From Watersipora subatra (lineage: Eukaryota > Bryozoa > Gymnolaemata > Cheilostomatida > Watersiporidae), in contig NC_088714.1 of assembly GCF_963576615.1 (NCBI RefSeq), forward strand, positions 6,629,670 through 6,693,669: a stretch of DNA of 64,000 nucleotides, in the 5' to 3' direction. Below the pieces are notes generated by a model. That model saw nothing but the letters and a program-made list of their open reading frames with translations, was not told where the DNA came from and did no database searches. How positions within the stretch are numbered: the first letter of the stretch is position 1; each line of letters starts with the position of its first letter. A program made the position numbers and the translations under genes. Positions 54,241 to 64,000 of this stretch are shown here, piece by piece.

Positions 54241-57200
54241 CTGAAATAATAATAAACGATATACATGTAAGTCATAACTGCAAAGTCTGAGTGAACCTCA
54301 AGTCACAAGGTTACAGCATTAGGATTAAACTCATACTGTTGTGTTAAAGCGTACAGAAAAAAAATTGCTTTGAGAATTTGAGATTTAATGGTAATAAAGT
54401 TGATATGGCTCACGACAGAAAATTATTTTGTCCACACAAATACTTAGAATGCATTGATAAATTTTTTTGAGAAAATGGAAAAAAAATCAAGCAACACTGA
54501 TGGAACTGCAAGACCTAGAGACTAATATAGTGTTACTCAGAGTCCAAAAATAAAATATTGATTAGAAAAAAAATTTTTTAAAGAATAAAATGCAAACCAA
54601 TATAAATTATGTATTGCAACAAAGCGCTAAATTGTTTTGAATGTAAAGAGTAAACTTTGAAGTGCTGATGTCACTTTCATAAGCATGCGTTAGCTTTAAA
54701 TTTATGATGTAAATGTAGACTTAGCTATCAACAAAACACCAGACTGAACAATATAGGTATGAAACTTACCACACTCTTTCCTACCGCAAAAATTTCCAGA
54801 TCTAACATATATTTTAGCATATTCGAAGATGATGTTTTTTCCAAGGTCTACTTTCCACCATTTGTTGATACCTTCTATTGTGTGGGTAAACATTCCAGTT
54901 AATATTCCATCAACAGCCAAATCTGACGAGTACCCAATCCCAGCATCCACTATTGTATCAGCCTGAGCTGTTGCCTTACCCAGAGCATGATTGTGTCCTG
55001 AAGTTATATAAATGTACAAGTTACAGTTAGTGACTTTTTGCATGACCTGGACAACTATCTTCAATCTATATCACCTTCATCTAATCATATTATGGTAGGA
55101 GATATTAACATAAATACTCTTGAAGAAAGTCATACCTCTTCAGAATATTTAAATATTCTTTCCAACTATGCGTTTGTAAACGTGATAAATATTCCTACAA
55201 GAATAAATACGTGTCTGGACCATATAAACATTAATTTTCATAACCACATTATTGTGTCAGGCACGTTGTACACACCATTAAGTGATCATCTACCAACTTT
55301 CATTAACATTGATAGCCCTTCACGTTTTTTGAATGTTTTTGACAGCGCAAGCTTTTCATTCCGGGATTACAAAAAATTTAATGAGAACTCGTTTTTGAGA
55401 GATTTGGCAGACCTTGACTGGAACCATTTGTTAAACAACCAATCAACACTAGATGAAAAATATGATACCTTCTTACAAAGTTTGTTACATGTTTGTAATA
55501 CTCATGCACCCAATAAATCTTTTAACTCTCAGTCACAGGCAAAACACCAAAAAAGAAAAGCTTGGATTACCACAGAGGTTTTAGACTTAATAAAAAGAAA
55601 AAATTATCTATATCGCAGAACATTAAATTCTCCGTTAAACATGAAATTAATAAATAAATACAAAAAAATTAGAAACAACCTAACAACAGCTCTACGGCTT
55701 TCTAAATCCAAATATTTTGAAGAGAAGCTTAAGGCTGCCTCAAATGCTAAACACTTATGGAATATTGTTAATCAGGAACTAGGAAAAAGCACTGTAACAT
55801 CACCGGTGCCTAAATTAATTATTGACGATCGAAACCAGGTTTTAGAAGATGAAAAAGGTATTGCCGACCATTTCAACAGTTATTTTGTAAATGTTGGACC
55901 CAACTTAGCTAAAGCGTTTGGTAATACCTTTCAAGAAGAAAAAATACTATTGCACAGTAATCTGTCAATTCCAGAGTTTCAATTTAAAAAAGTTGATAGC
56001 ACCAAGGTGAAAGCATATTTGCAAGATTTAAATATAAAAAAAGCTACCGGCTTAGATAATATTCCAGCAAAGCTATTAAAGCTTGCTTGTTCCTCCATTT
56101 GCAATCCTTTGACAAAATTAATTAATGAATCTTTAGAAAGTGGCCAAATCCCAAAAGCTCTTAAAATAGCTAAAGAAAAACCTTTATTTAAAAAAGGCTC
56201 AGTAAAGCTTTGTTCAAATTATCGGCCTATTTCAATACTGCCTGTCATAAGCAAAATACTGGAAAAGATCGTGAACACACAAATAATGCAATATTTAGAA
56301 AGTAATAATTTGATTCATGAAAACCAGTTTGGATTTCGGAAAAATAAAAACACTACACTAGTTCTTACTCAATTCACAAATCAAATTTTAAAAGCATTTA
56401 ATGATGGGAAATCCGTACTCGGAGTCTATCTTGATTTTAGTAAAGCCTTTGATACCCTTGATCACCAAACTCTTTTATATAAGCTGAAACAGCTAAAGTT
56501 TAGTTCAAATTCTATTAAATGGGTGGAAAACTTTCTTTCTCAACGAAAGCAAGTCACCATTATTGGACAATCTGTCTCTGATGAACTAAGCATTACATGT
56601 GGTGTTCCCCAGGGATCCATACTTGGCCCTACGCTTTTTTTAATTTATATTAACGATTTACCAAACATTTTAACAGTTTTTACTCCCATTTTGTATGCCG
56701 ATGATACAAACTTATTTTTAGAATCCAAAGACTTAGATGAGCAAATTTCTGCAGTAAATAATGAACTGAATGAAATCCAAAAATGGTGTACTATGAACAA
56801 ACTAACATTAAATGTAGACAAAACAAACTTTATGATATTAAAAAACAATCAAAATAAATATGAATTCCCCAGGACCGCTTTAACTTTGCATGGTAAAATT
56901 TTAAACCAAGTCGAAAGTGTAAAATTTTTGGGTGTTCACATTGATACAAATTTATCATGGAAGGTTCACATAGAAAAACTTTTTAATAGTGTTAGACCTT
57001 TGTTAGGACTCTTATATAAATGCTCAAGGTATTTACCCCACAAAACTTTGGTTTTAATTTACAACGCATTTATTCATTCTAAATTCAGTTACTGTATTGA
57101 GGCTTGGGGAAACGCCCCAGGTAAATACTTAAACAAACTTCAACTTCTACAAAAACGAGTTCTCCGAATTTTACATAAAAAACCTAAATTAGAACACACC

Positions 57201-60200
57201 CGCCCACTTTTTCAAAAATCTTCAATACTGACTGTGAATAAACTCTATAAATTTCGAACTCTCATCGCGTCTCATCAATTATTCTACAGCCTTAAATCAC
57301 ATCGCATTCATCAATATCCCACTCGCTGCTCTTCCTTAAATCTAAAGCTACCTCCCTCTAAATCTGCTTCGGGTCATCGCAGAATGTCATACCAGCAGTC
57401 AGCACAATGGAACGCTCTGCCTGATGAACTGCGTAGGGTTGTGAGTATGCCCACTTTTAGACGTGCCCTCAAGCTGTACCTGTTGAGCGGTGAATAAATA
57501 GTTTCTGGCTGCTTGCTGTTAACTTGTGGCCCAGCGCCTTGACTAGCAATGCTACTGCGCAGTTTGGGCCTCATCATTATTTCTTTTCTTTTTCTTTTTT
57601 TTTTCTGTTTTCATACTTTTTGATGAAATAAAACAAACAAACAAACAGTTCAGAAAGATGCAAGTTTAAAAGCTTAAAAAGACTACACTCAGCATTCTTA
57701 TCTGTATGACAATGCTAACCAGAGCAGTCATATCTTAAACTGGATCATTTCCTAAACTTTTATGCAGCAAGATAATATTAATTTGTTTTAGTATAAAGGT
57801 CAAAGATTAGCTTTTTTAATAGCGCGTTATTCAGCGCACAATGCAAACTAATTTACAAGTAAATTACATATTACTTACTTGTAAGTTGTAATTTATTGTT
57901 AATACTAGCTGTACTATCCGGCGTTGCCCGAGTAATAAAAAAGGCTTTAAACATAAAATTTATTTTTATATAACATACTGTATACAACATTTACCATTCT
58001 AACTTTTAAACTTCATTTCATAAAAAATATTTTTAAGCAGTTCAAATGATTTAAGAGGAAAAGAAAACAGCTGTAAAGGTTTTCAAGCTTTTCCAAGCAA
58101 CTACAACTTTTAAATTTCATATCATGAAATAAGTGTTTTGTTGAAATCAGTTAAGAAGAGAAATAAAACTGCAAATGTGTTTAAATGTAAAATAATTAAG
58201 AAGTAATGGCTAAATATAATCTGTTTAGCTATGATTACAATGAAAAAATTTTTAATAAAAAAAGTAATAAAAAAGTATATTTCATTTTATATAATTATAA
58301 TTTAGTATAACTAAGTATATTTATTTTTATTTAACATATAACAAAATTTGCTACTCTAACTTTTAAACTACATATCGTGAGAAGTGTTTTGTGTAATTGA
58401 AATACATGTAAATGAAAAGAAAACAAAAAAACTGTAAAGGTCTTTAAACTTTTTCAAACAACTGTAACTTTCAAACTTAATATCATAAAGAAAAGGTTTT
58501 GTGCAGGACAACTAAATTAAAAATAAATAAAACAACTGTAAAGGTGTAAAAGTCAAATTTCATAACTTTCAGCGACGCGTAAGAAGGTTGTTCGAAAGCC
58601 GAGTTGTTCTAAATCCAAAACCATTATTCCCAATAAAACTATTTAAATTATTTAATCCGTTCCAAGGCAAGAAAACAACTTCGGTAAAATATTTTTAAAC
58701 ATTTTACACCATAAGCTGAACTGTACACTGCATACTATAAATATAAATGGGTAGATACAGATCGTGTTTAATTTTAATAAAAGGTTTTCTATTTATGAAG
58801 AGGGTAATAGAAAACAAAAGTAAACATTTTGTATGGTTGGCTTTTAAAACATCAAAAACATTAAAGATCAGGAGAAAAGACTAAAAATGCAAAAATTGAT
58901 AATGAAACAGCAAAAAATGCAACAGATCGGTTACATCAAAAACTGTAGGAAAGATAAAATATAAACGGCAATGGCACGTTTACTTCACATTTTTAAAGAG
59001 AATCCTCCTCCAAAACAATTTAGGGTAACTCGACTGGAGGGGTTATCTCCCTAGCAAATTTCTTTGGTAGAGAAAACGTCGTCCCAGATGGCTCCTCTCT
59101 TTTTGTAAAGAATTTATGCATCATAGATGCTTCTCCGTTTGTTAGCAAATGTTTGTATGCATTTCCAGAGCTTCGTTAATTGCAATGCGCATGCTCTGGT
59201 TTGGTCAAGAGCTGAATTTATATTCGAGCTCCGAGACGACCAAATGTCCAAATCTTTGGGGAAAAACCTAAGGCTAAAATAATTAGCACGTTCATGGATT
59301 ATGTGGTATTTGATAGAGCAACTGATCACTAAATCGTGGTTGCTCAGTAGTAGAGTGTACGCATATAAACCTTGTCAATGCATTCGTAGAGAGCTCGAAT
59401 TCTTCCTTAAGTTAAATTATTAATATCAAGAGTACAAGATCTATAGCCGAATTGCAGACAAATGACAGACATACTTTGAGAAATATATATATATATATAT
59501 TTAATGTATATAGAATATAGACAAGAGCACTGATTTTTTAAGCTTGAGCCAACTAGAAAGTTTATGAGATAGTTACTGACAGTTGTCTTAGTAACAAGCA
59601 ATCTGATGCTATAGCATAAACATACCGGTTAGCAGAGAGAATTTTGAAAAGTTTAAGCTATTTCTACTGGCTAGCTACCAACATGGCTGCTTACTAGGAT
59701 ACTGGAAGACTTGCACTTCTTTCAAAGTTATGATATCATCCTTATGCCCTGTAGTCACTCCAAGGTGTCTGATGACTCTTTCAGGTTTAAAAGTAAACTC
59801 TGCAACTGGATTGTATTTACCAGTTCCTGAGAATGTTGATAATTTATTCCATCCTGTAGGTATGGTTTCACTTGAACTGAGCAGATTCATCTGCTGAAAC
59901 CTCTCCACTTCAAAATATTAAAGCTATCCTGTGTACTTCTAATTTATATTAAAAATATTCATTTTACATGTATTCAAACAGACGAGAAACTTTAGTTAGT
60001 TAGGTCCAGAGTGTAAGCTTAACAAAAAGTATAAAATGATTGTCATGTTTGTTCAGTACTATTAAAAATATAATTCTGACATCCACTACAACAAAAACAT
60101 AGCTATGAACTAAGTATAGAAAAAAAATCAGCCTATACCATCTAGAACATACTAACTTGAATAGTTTTTTTTTAAATGTGTGGATAAAAATGCTTTTAAT

Positions 60201-63200
60201 TTTTTTTTAAACATGGAGGTAAGCAGAAAAAAATATGTAACTCTAAGCTGCACAGCATAATAAGTTTAAGTTGATAAGTTGATTAATATGAAAATTTGAC
60301 AATTAAAAAAACAAGATAATATATTACTTTCAGTTTATCTTTTTACTTAGCCTAAAAATAAAAGCTACTTTATAGAAGTAGAACCATAAATATTATCTCT
60401 TTGAATAGATTTAGTAAAGAACTAGAAGCTAAAATTTATAAGATAAGTCTAATGTTGCTAGTTTTCATCAGCAAGATCTATATTAACAAAATTGTCGAGA
60501 AGCTTTGGTTAGTTCAGTTTGGAGTAGACTGTCAATAAGTGAATATGTATGCAAACTGTTATAACAGAGGATAGGCCAACCAATTCCCATGGGCAATACT
60601 AAAAAAGTGCAATTGAGTGTACAGCAAACTATTATAAAAAGCTAGTAGGTCAACTTACTTATTGATTACAAAATGAGCTGACCTGCCGCCTTTTTTATTA
60701 CATAGGTTGTTTAACAGGCTGTTTTTATACTGTTATCTTTCAATTGTTTAAATTATAAAAACCTATGAAGATACAAAAAAAATTTCTGATTAAGTCAATA
60801 GCCAAAGTTGAACTGGGTAATATATTTTAGCATTGAACTTTGATAGGCTGTTGGACATATTATATATATGATATTTATTACCCTAGTGATTGTATGCTTT
60901 CTTCTCGCAAGTTATTTAGCTAAACAATTGAAACTTCATTGATAAGTTGTATTTAATACTAAGTAAGATTTAACTAGTGAGTTCTCTTACCTAATAACAT
61001 TCTGCAGATTTATTAAATCAGTATAATAACATATAAACTGCTTTAATCAATATCGTAATAAATGCATTGTGACACGAAATGATAGTACTTTGGTAATAAG
61101 TCATGTTGATTACACTCTAACATTTGAAATTGAGCTGATTGTTTTTTGGTTTTTTGTTAAACCCTAAACTCACGAAAAGTTAATAATCAGAGGAAATTTT
61201 TGGTTTCATTTTTGTGCATGGTTTTAATTTGACTAAGATTTTATAAAAAACTACTTTTAATTACCCTGATAGTAAATTTAGTTATCTCCTTTTTGAAATT
61301 AAAATTAGTGTCTAACCTTTTTGGTTTTTTTATACAAAAATGTTAACTTGCCACAAAACTTGAACTTCAGCTAGAACCCTCACCATTTTGAAAAAAAACA
61401 ATAAATTATGATAACACTTTTGTGAGAGCTGTTTTTAATGCTCATCTGTTTTATTGCACGCTATTGATAAGTGAAAAGTAGTTCATACTATTTATCAAAA
61501 TGATAATTAGTTGCCCATTTTGTTATCTGCAGGAAACATAACTTTCTTAAACTCAACATCAATTGTACTGTTTCTAAACTAGATTAGAGCTGATCAAGTT
61601 CTATAATAATTTAACATAGCCCTCACTAATGCAAATTGAAGCTTGAAGCAAATATGATTTTCAGAAGCAAAGGCATTTGTGTAAATTCTGATACCTTTGC
61701 AGTTTGCTGTTTGTTTGATAAAACACTAGAACCCAAACTAAGTTGATTTACAACACATGAAAAAAAGAAATTAGTTTGAAATTTCTTTTTATAATTTAAC
61801 AAATTTGTGAATTAAAATGTATTTAATGTTCATATGAAATTGAAAACAATAAAAACTGCTAAAGAAGGAAAAAACTCATGTTATTTTGAAGCTTGAAGAA
61901 TAAAATAAAAAGACCAAATAAGAACGTATCATGATAGCCATAGGTAAATAATCTACTTGAAGTGACAAAGGAATATGCCAATAATTCTCATCTCACCTCT
62001 GAAACTAGTCTAAACATTAAGGCTAGTATATAGAGTTACAACTTTGAACCCCCTAAATGACTAGACTAGCCAAGTATTATTCTAAACTTGTACGATAAGT
62101 CTAACATTTCTTTTATATCCAAACACGAGCTGTCAGATTGTATATAATTGATTTCATCCCAATTGTATCAGTAATGGCTGTAATAGTCATTTTTATTCAA
62201 ACGAGTAGGTACACTCACATAGTCCATCAGTTCTGCTATAGAGCTCTACCAGTGCCACTGACTTTTCTTCTCCCAGATCAACCATCCACCAGCTGTTATT
62301 TCCATTTGTGTGACTAAAGGTAAATTTTCCATATAAGACACCATCTACAGTTTTTTCCGTGGCAAGATAAGTATAGATTGTGGACTGAGAGGCTTGGCAC
62401 TTGTAGGCTAGGTTTCCTGTAACAAAACAATTGATTACTTTCAAATCTAGAGTGAGGCTTTTTCCAAAAACATGATATAGACAATTGTTGTATGGACTGA
62501 TCAAAGCCTGAAGAAGTTACTATTGTAAAACAAGAAGGTTTCGTGGATTTATATCAAACAAGGGTTTTCCTGGATTTAAGGAATCCAGGAAAACCCTGGA
62601 TTTCAGCTCGTATATAAAAGCTGATTAAAAACTGATGTTAATTTGTCAACTTCCAATATCAGCAGAATGTAATGTTCATATAGCCGAAATCTTCATTTCT
62701 TGCCAAAGAAATGAAGATTTCGGCTATATGAACATTACATTCTGCTGATATTGGAAGTTGACAAATTAACATCAGTTTATTAATAGCAGCAAATTAATAA
62801 ATAGGAATAAGAATGAAATAAAAGTTTAGTAGAGTTCATTCAAATTTTATTTTTGAACAGTAAAAATAAATTGGTGGCATTCTGAAAGCTCTGTAAAAAA
62901 GAATGTGCGAACCTGTATAAATTTTCTAAAAGCTGTAAAATTGCTTTGAAACATGTTTGCAACTATTGTTAATGAAACACTATCACCAAACTAACTCAAA
63001 TCATAAACACAACATGGTTTTAAAAATGATAAAAGATAAATGTTGTAAAAGATTTTTCAAAACTAAGAATGGTTGGCTTGCTAGAAATATTGAGAGAGCT
63101 TCAAATACAAAATATAGTATTAGTTATAATGTAAACAGAACAAATATAACAAAAAAATTGAAAGCCCATGGTTCACCATCTATATATTGATAATACTGCA

Positions 63201-63894
63201 ATAAATAGTTACTGCTGTAATTACAACGATGCTTATCCTTGTTGCCAAGATTAGTGTTATACCAAGAACAGGTTTATGTTGATACCTTGTACCATATAAC
63301 ATGAGTTTTGTAACAAGACTGTTTTTAAAGTATTGTTTAGTCCTACTTATAGAGACCATATTATTTTATCTGTTAGGTACTCCAGTATCATTATTTCAGC
63401 TCACTGATACTTGATAAAATATGTCCCAGTTTTACTTTTAGGGCTGGCATTGCTCTGAAGGCTAGCACTAAGTTACACATATATTTTCATCTGTACATTA
63501 TTTACATATTGACAAATATTCTCTAACTATTGTGATAAACGACTTAAAAGATAAAATGTATTTGTTATATTTTGAGAGAAGTAAATCTATGCTAAAGGGG
63601 CTAGTTATTCAATTACAACTAGTCTAATGCAAAAGAAAGAAGTTACATGTAGTTTATTCCTCATAAACATTTTCTAAGTAGAACTTCACATATACATATA
63701 CATGTAGATTGTTTTAGGTGAAGGTCATGAATTACAAACAGAGTTTAGATTTATAAACAATCTTATGAATACAAAGCTGCACGTGTTTCTCATTACTCTT
63801 TTACTTTGATGAACTCACTTTCCTCTGAAGTATTGCGGCAGAAGATCACCAAAGCAAGGGCCAGTTGAATAGCCAACTGCAAAGACGATGTCAT
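53999..63894 (-). CDS. Secreted protein with two F-type lectin (FTP) domains (5 exons, 318 aa)
   Basis: Five - strand exons join in phase 1 throughout: 63894-63819, 62416-62219, 59907-59695, 54997-54770 and 54240-53999 (957 bases with stop). Signal peptide (residues 1 to about 20), FTP domain 1 (about 26-161) and FTP domain 2 (about 162-317) each use two exons. FTP domains (fucolectin, tachylectin-4, pentraxin-fusion) bind fucose with an H...RxDx4R/K motif. Domain 1 has RTDGLLER exactly across an exon join, which supports both the join and sugar binding. Domain 2 has RSGNFCGR, so the Asp is lost. WW-x-VDLG is present in both. The protein ends right after domain 2 (REVQVYGYSESV). By inference it is a secreted innate-immunity-type lectin. 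Intron 3 holds a LINE. Confidence 0.8.
54770..54997 (-). CDS. Lectin exon 4: FTP domain 2, first half
   Basis: Acceptor ATAACTTCAG, donor G|GTAAGT. Reads HALGKATAQADTIVDAGIGY, then AVDG, KWWKVDLGKN and YVRSGNFCGRKEC. The sugar-binding Asp after R-x is replaced by Gly. Confidence 0.85.
55029..57497 (+). CDS. LINE ORF2-type protein: partial endonuclease plus reverse transcriptase
   Basis: About 820 codons are open from the truncation point to TAA at 57495. The first 100 residues are the C-terminal part of an apurinic-type endonuclease (HIMVGDININ, LDHININ, SDHLPTF). The reverse transcriptase follows, with NYRPISILPVISKILE, GVYLDFSKAFDTLDH, GVPQGSILGPTLFLIYINDL and the catalytic YADD at about 56694-56705. 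It ends with a conserved C-terminal block (WNALPDELRRV). Lack of stops over 2.4 kb implies a recent insertion, but with no endonuclease N-terminus or 5'UTR promoter it should not move by itself. The nominal first codon has no meaning as a start. Confidence 0.9.
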   Translation, partial: SDFLHDLDNYLQSISPSSNHIMVGDININTLEESHTSSEYLNILSNYAFVNVINIPTRINTCLDHININFHNHIIVSGTLYTPLSDHLPTFINIDSPSRFLNVFDSASFSFRDYKKFNENSFLRDLADLDWNHLLNNQSTLDEKYDTFLQSLLHVCNTHAPNKSFNSQSQAKHQKRKAWITTEVLDLIKRKNYLYRRTLNSPLNMKLINKYKKIRNNLTTALRLSKSKYFEEKLKAASNAKHLWNIVNQELGKSTVTSPVPKLIIDDRNQVLEDEKGIADHFNSYFVNVGPNLAKAFGNTFQEEKILLHSNLSIPEFQFKKVDSTKVKAYLQDLNIKKATGLDNIPAKLLKLACSSICNPLTKLINESLESGQIPKALKIAKEKPLFKKGSVKLCSNYRPISILPVISKILEKIVNTQIMQYLESNNLIHENQFGFRKNKNTTLVLTQFTNQILKAFNDGKSVLGVYLDFSKAFDTLDHQTLLYKLKQLKFSSNSIKWVENFLSQRKQVTIIGQSVSDELSITCGVPQGSILGPTLFLIYINDLPNILTVFTPILYADDTNLFLESKDLDEQISAVNNELNEIQKWCTMNKLTLNVDKTNFMILKNNQNKYEFPRTALTLHGKILNQVESVKFLGVHIDTNLSWKVHIEKLFNSVRPLLGLLYKCSRYLPHKTLVLIYNAFIHSKFSYCIEAWGNAPGKYLNKLQLLQKRVLRILHKKPKLEHTRPLFQKSSILTVNKLYKFRTLIASHQLFYSLKSHRIHQYPTRCSSLNLKLPPSKSASGHRRMSYQQSAQWNALPDELRRVVSMPTFRRALKLYLLSGE
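55029..57644 (+). mobile_element. 5'-truncated non-LTR retrotransposon (L2/CR1 group)
   Basis: The insertion lies in intron 3 of the lectin gene, opposite strand. A candidate 6-bp target duplication, ACAGTT, sits at 55023-55028 and 57645-57650. The 3' end has a polypyrimidine stretch and a GAAATAAAA(CAAA)n tail, typical of L2/CR1-like elements, which end in a short tandem repeat rather than poly(A). The 5' part of the element is missing. Confidence 0.8.
57645..57904. other. Intron DNA between LINE and Helitron-like copy E
   Basis: AT-rich; nothing else recognised. Confidence 0.5.
57905..59500 (-). mobile_element. Helitron-like element, family 2 copy E
   Basis: Read on the - strand it starts near TATATATATTTCTCAAAGTA (around 59490) and ends CTCGGGCAACGCCGG, ATAGTACAG, CTAG|T at 57905. 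The terminal hairpin and the CTAG-T end are shared with copy D at 24180. About 1.6 kb, with no coding region found. The right boundary is approximate. It sits in intron 3 of the lectin gene, in the gene's orientation. Confidence 0.55.
59501..62218. other. Introns 2 and 3 of the lectin gene outside other features
   Basis: Very AT-rich. No further exon, array or transposon domain is seen from 59908 to 62218. Confidence 0.5.
59695..59907 (-). CDS. Lectin exon 3: FTP domain 1, second half
   Basis: Acceptor TTTTGAAG, donor A|GTAAGC. Begins ERFQQMNLLSSSETIPTGWN and ends RHLGVTTGHKDDIITLKEVQ, VFQYP. The final LKEVQVF strand is standard for the family. A small protein stopping 21 bases later (GTAAGC read through) is an alternative. 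Confidence 0.75.
62219..62416 (-). CDS. Lectin exon 2: FTP domain 1, first half
   Basis: Acceptor TTGTTACAG. Reads NLAYKCQASQSTIYTYLATE, then TVDG, FTFSHTNGNNSWWMVDLGEE and ELYSRTDG. Donor T|GTGAGT. Confidence 0.85.
62561..62597. repeat. Perfect 16-bp inverted repeat, 5-nt loop
   Basis: AGGGTTTTCCTGGATT and AATCCAGGAAAACCCT flank TAAGG. It lies 31 bp from the larger palindrome at 62629, in intron 1 of the lectin gene. Confidence 0.9.
62629..62778. repeat. Perfect 73-bp inverted repeat, 4-nt loop
   Basis: The arms 62629-62701 and 62706-62778 are exact reverse complements around GCCA. If transcribed with the lectin pre-mRNA it would form a 73-bp RNA hairpin. No mismatch has accumulated, so it is recent or actively maintained. 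Confidence 0.95.
62779..63818. other. Rest of intron 1 of the lectin gene
   Basis: AT-rich; no other feature is supported. Confidence 0.5.
63819..63894 (-). CDS. Lectin exon 1: signal peptide
   Basis: ATG at 63894, then TSSLQLAIQLALALVIFC, a standard leader. Donor A|GTGAGT, phase 1. The frame is open upstream to 63984, but the leader fits this ATG. Confidence 0.75.
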
Positions 63895-64000
63895 GGCTAA
63901 ACCAAGTTCCAGCTTGGCAGAAGGAACGAGTGCCTTTGAGACTTTTGTTAAGCCGAGGGTCGACTGCGAAGACCGACATGTCAAAGCCAGACAAAGATGA
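63895..64000 (-). other. 5' flank or 5'UTR of the lectin gene
   Basis: Only about 100 bp remain before the window edge. No TATA box is visible. Confidence 0.3.

Noticed and set aside
57374..57577. 67-codon - strand frame at the LINE 3' end
   Set aside because: Shadow of the LINE reading frame.

Overview
The window is AT-rich animal (metazoan) nuclear DNA. It has spliced genes with phase-consistent GT-AG exons, long introns, many transposon remnants, tRNA-like SINE fragments and minisatellites. The domain set (WSC, F-type lectin/FTP, fibronectin III-like, sushi) and the repeat types fit a marine invertebrate, plausibly a lophotrochozoan such as a bryozoan or mollusc. The species cannot be fixed from sequence alone.

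Layout. 1-19 kb is gene-poor. It holds two paralogous 76-codon reading frames on the + strand (3303-3533 and 10579-10809) that differ almost only at synonymous sites, a possible terminal exon at 1101-1252 (-), a Helitron-like element (8112-9379), a 22-bp minisatellite (9530-9785), a 44-bp minisatellite (14397-14844) and a decayed duplicate of a receptor-tail exon (17419-17655). 19.9-29.5 kb (-) is a six-exon gene whose exons join in frame into a 355-residue type I membrane protein: signal peptide, WSC domain, Ser/Thr-rich stalk, transmembrane helix, tyrosine-rich tail. 36-51.7 kb (-) holds at least ten, probably eleven, exons of a receptor with fibronectin III-like modules, a sushi domain, one transmembrane helix and a tail with YMQM and YTNV motifs; its 5' end was not found. 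54-63.9 kb (-) is a five-exon gene for a secreted 318-residue protein with two F-type lectin domains. All three genes are on the - strand and look like cell-surface or secreted recognition proteins.

The introns and gaps hold most of the mobile DNA: a 5'-truncated but open LINE (55029-57644), a LINE C-terminal fragment (23630-24020), a broken piggyBac-like transposase (43458-44217), a probable Gypsy RNase H fossil (42435-42625), and two families of Helitron-like elements. The clearest structural observation is the element at 47898-49067. It splits a 22-bp minisatellite exactly between A and T, and removing it restores one unit with no target-site duplication, as expected of Helitrons. A perfect 73-bp inverted repeat with a 4-nt spacer lies in intron 1 of the lectin gene (62629-62778).

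Exon joins were worked out by hand from splice sites, reading phase and domain continuity. No alignment or search was run.
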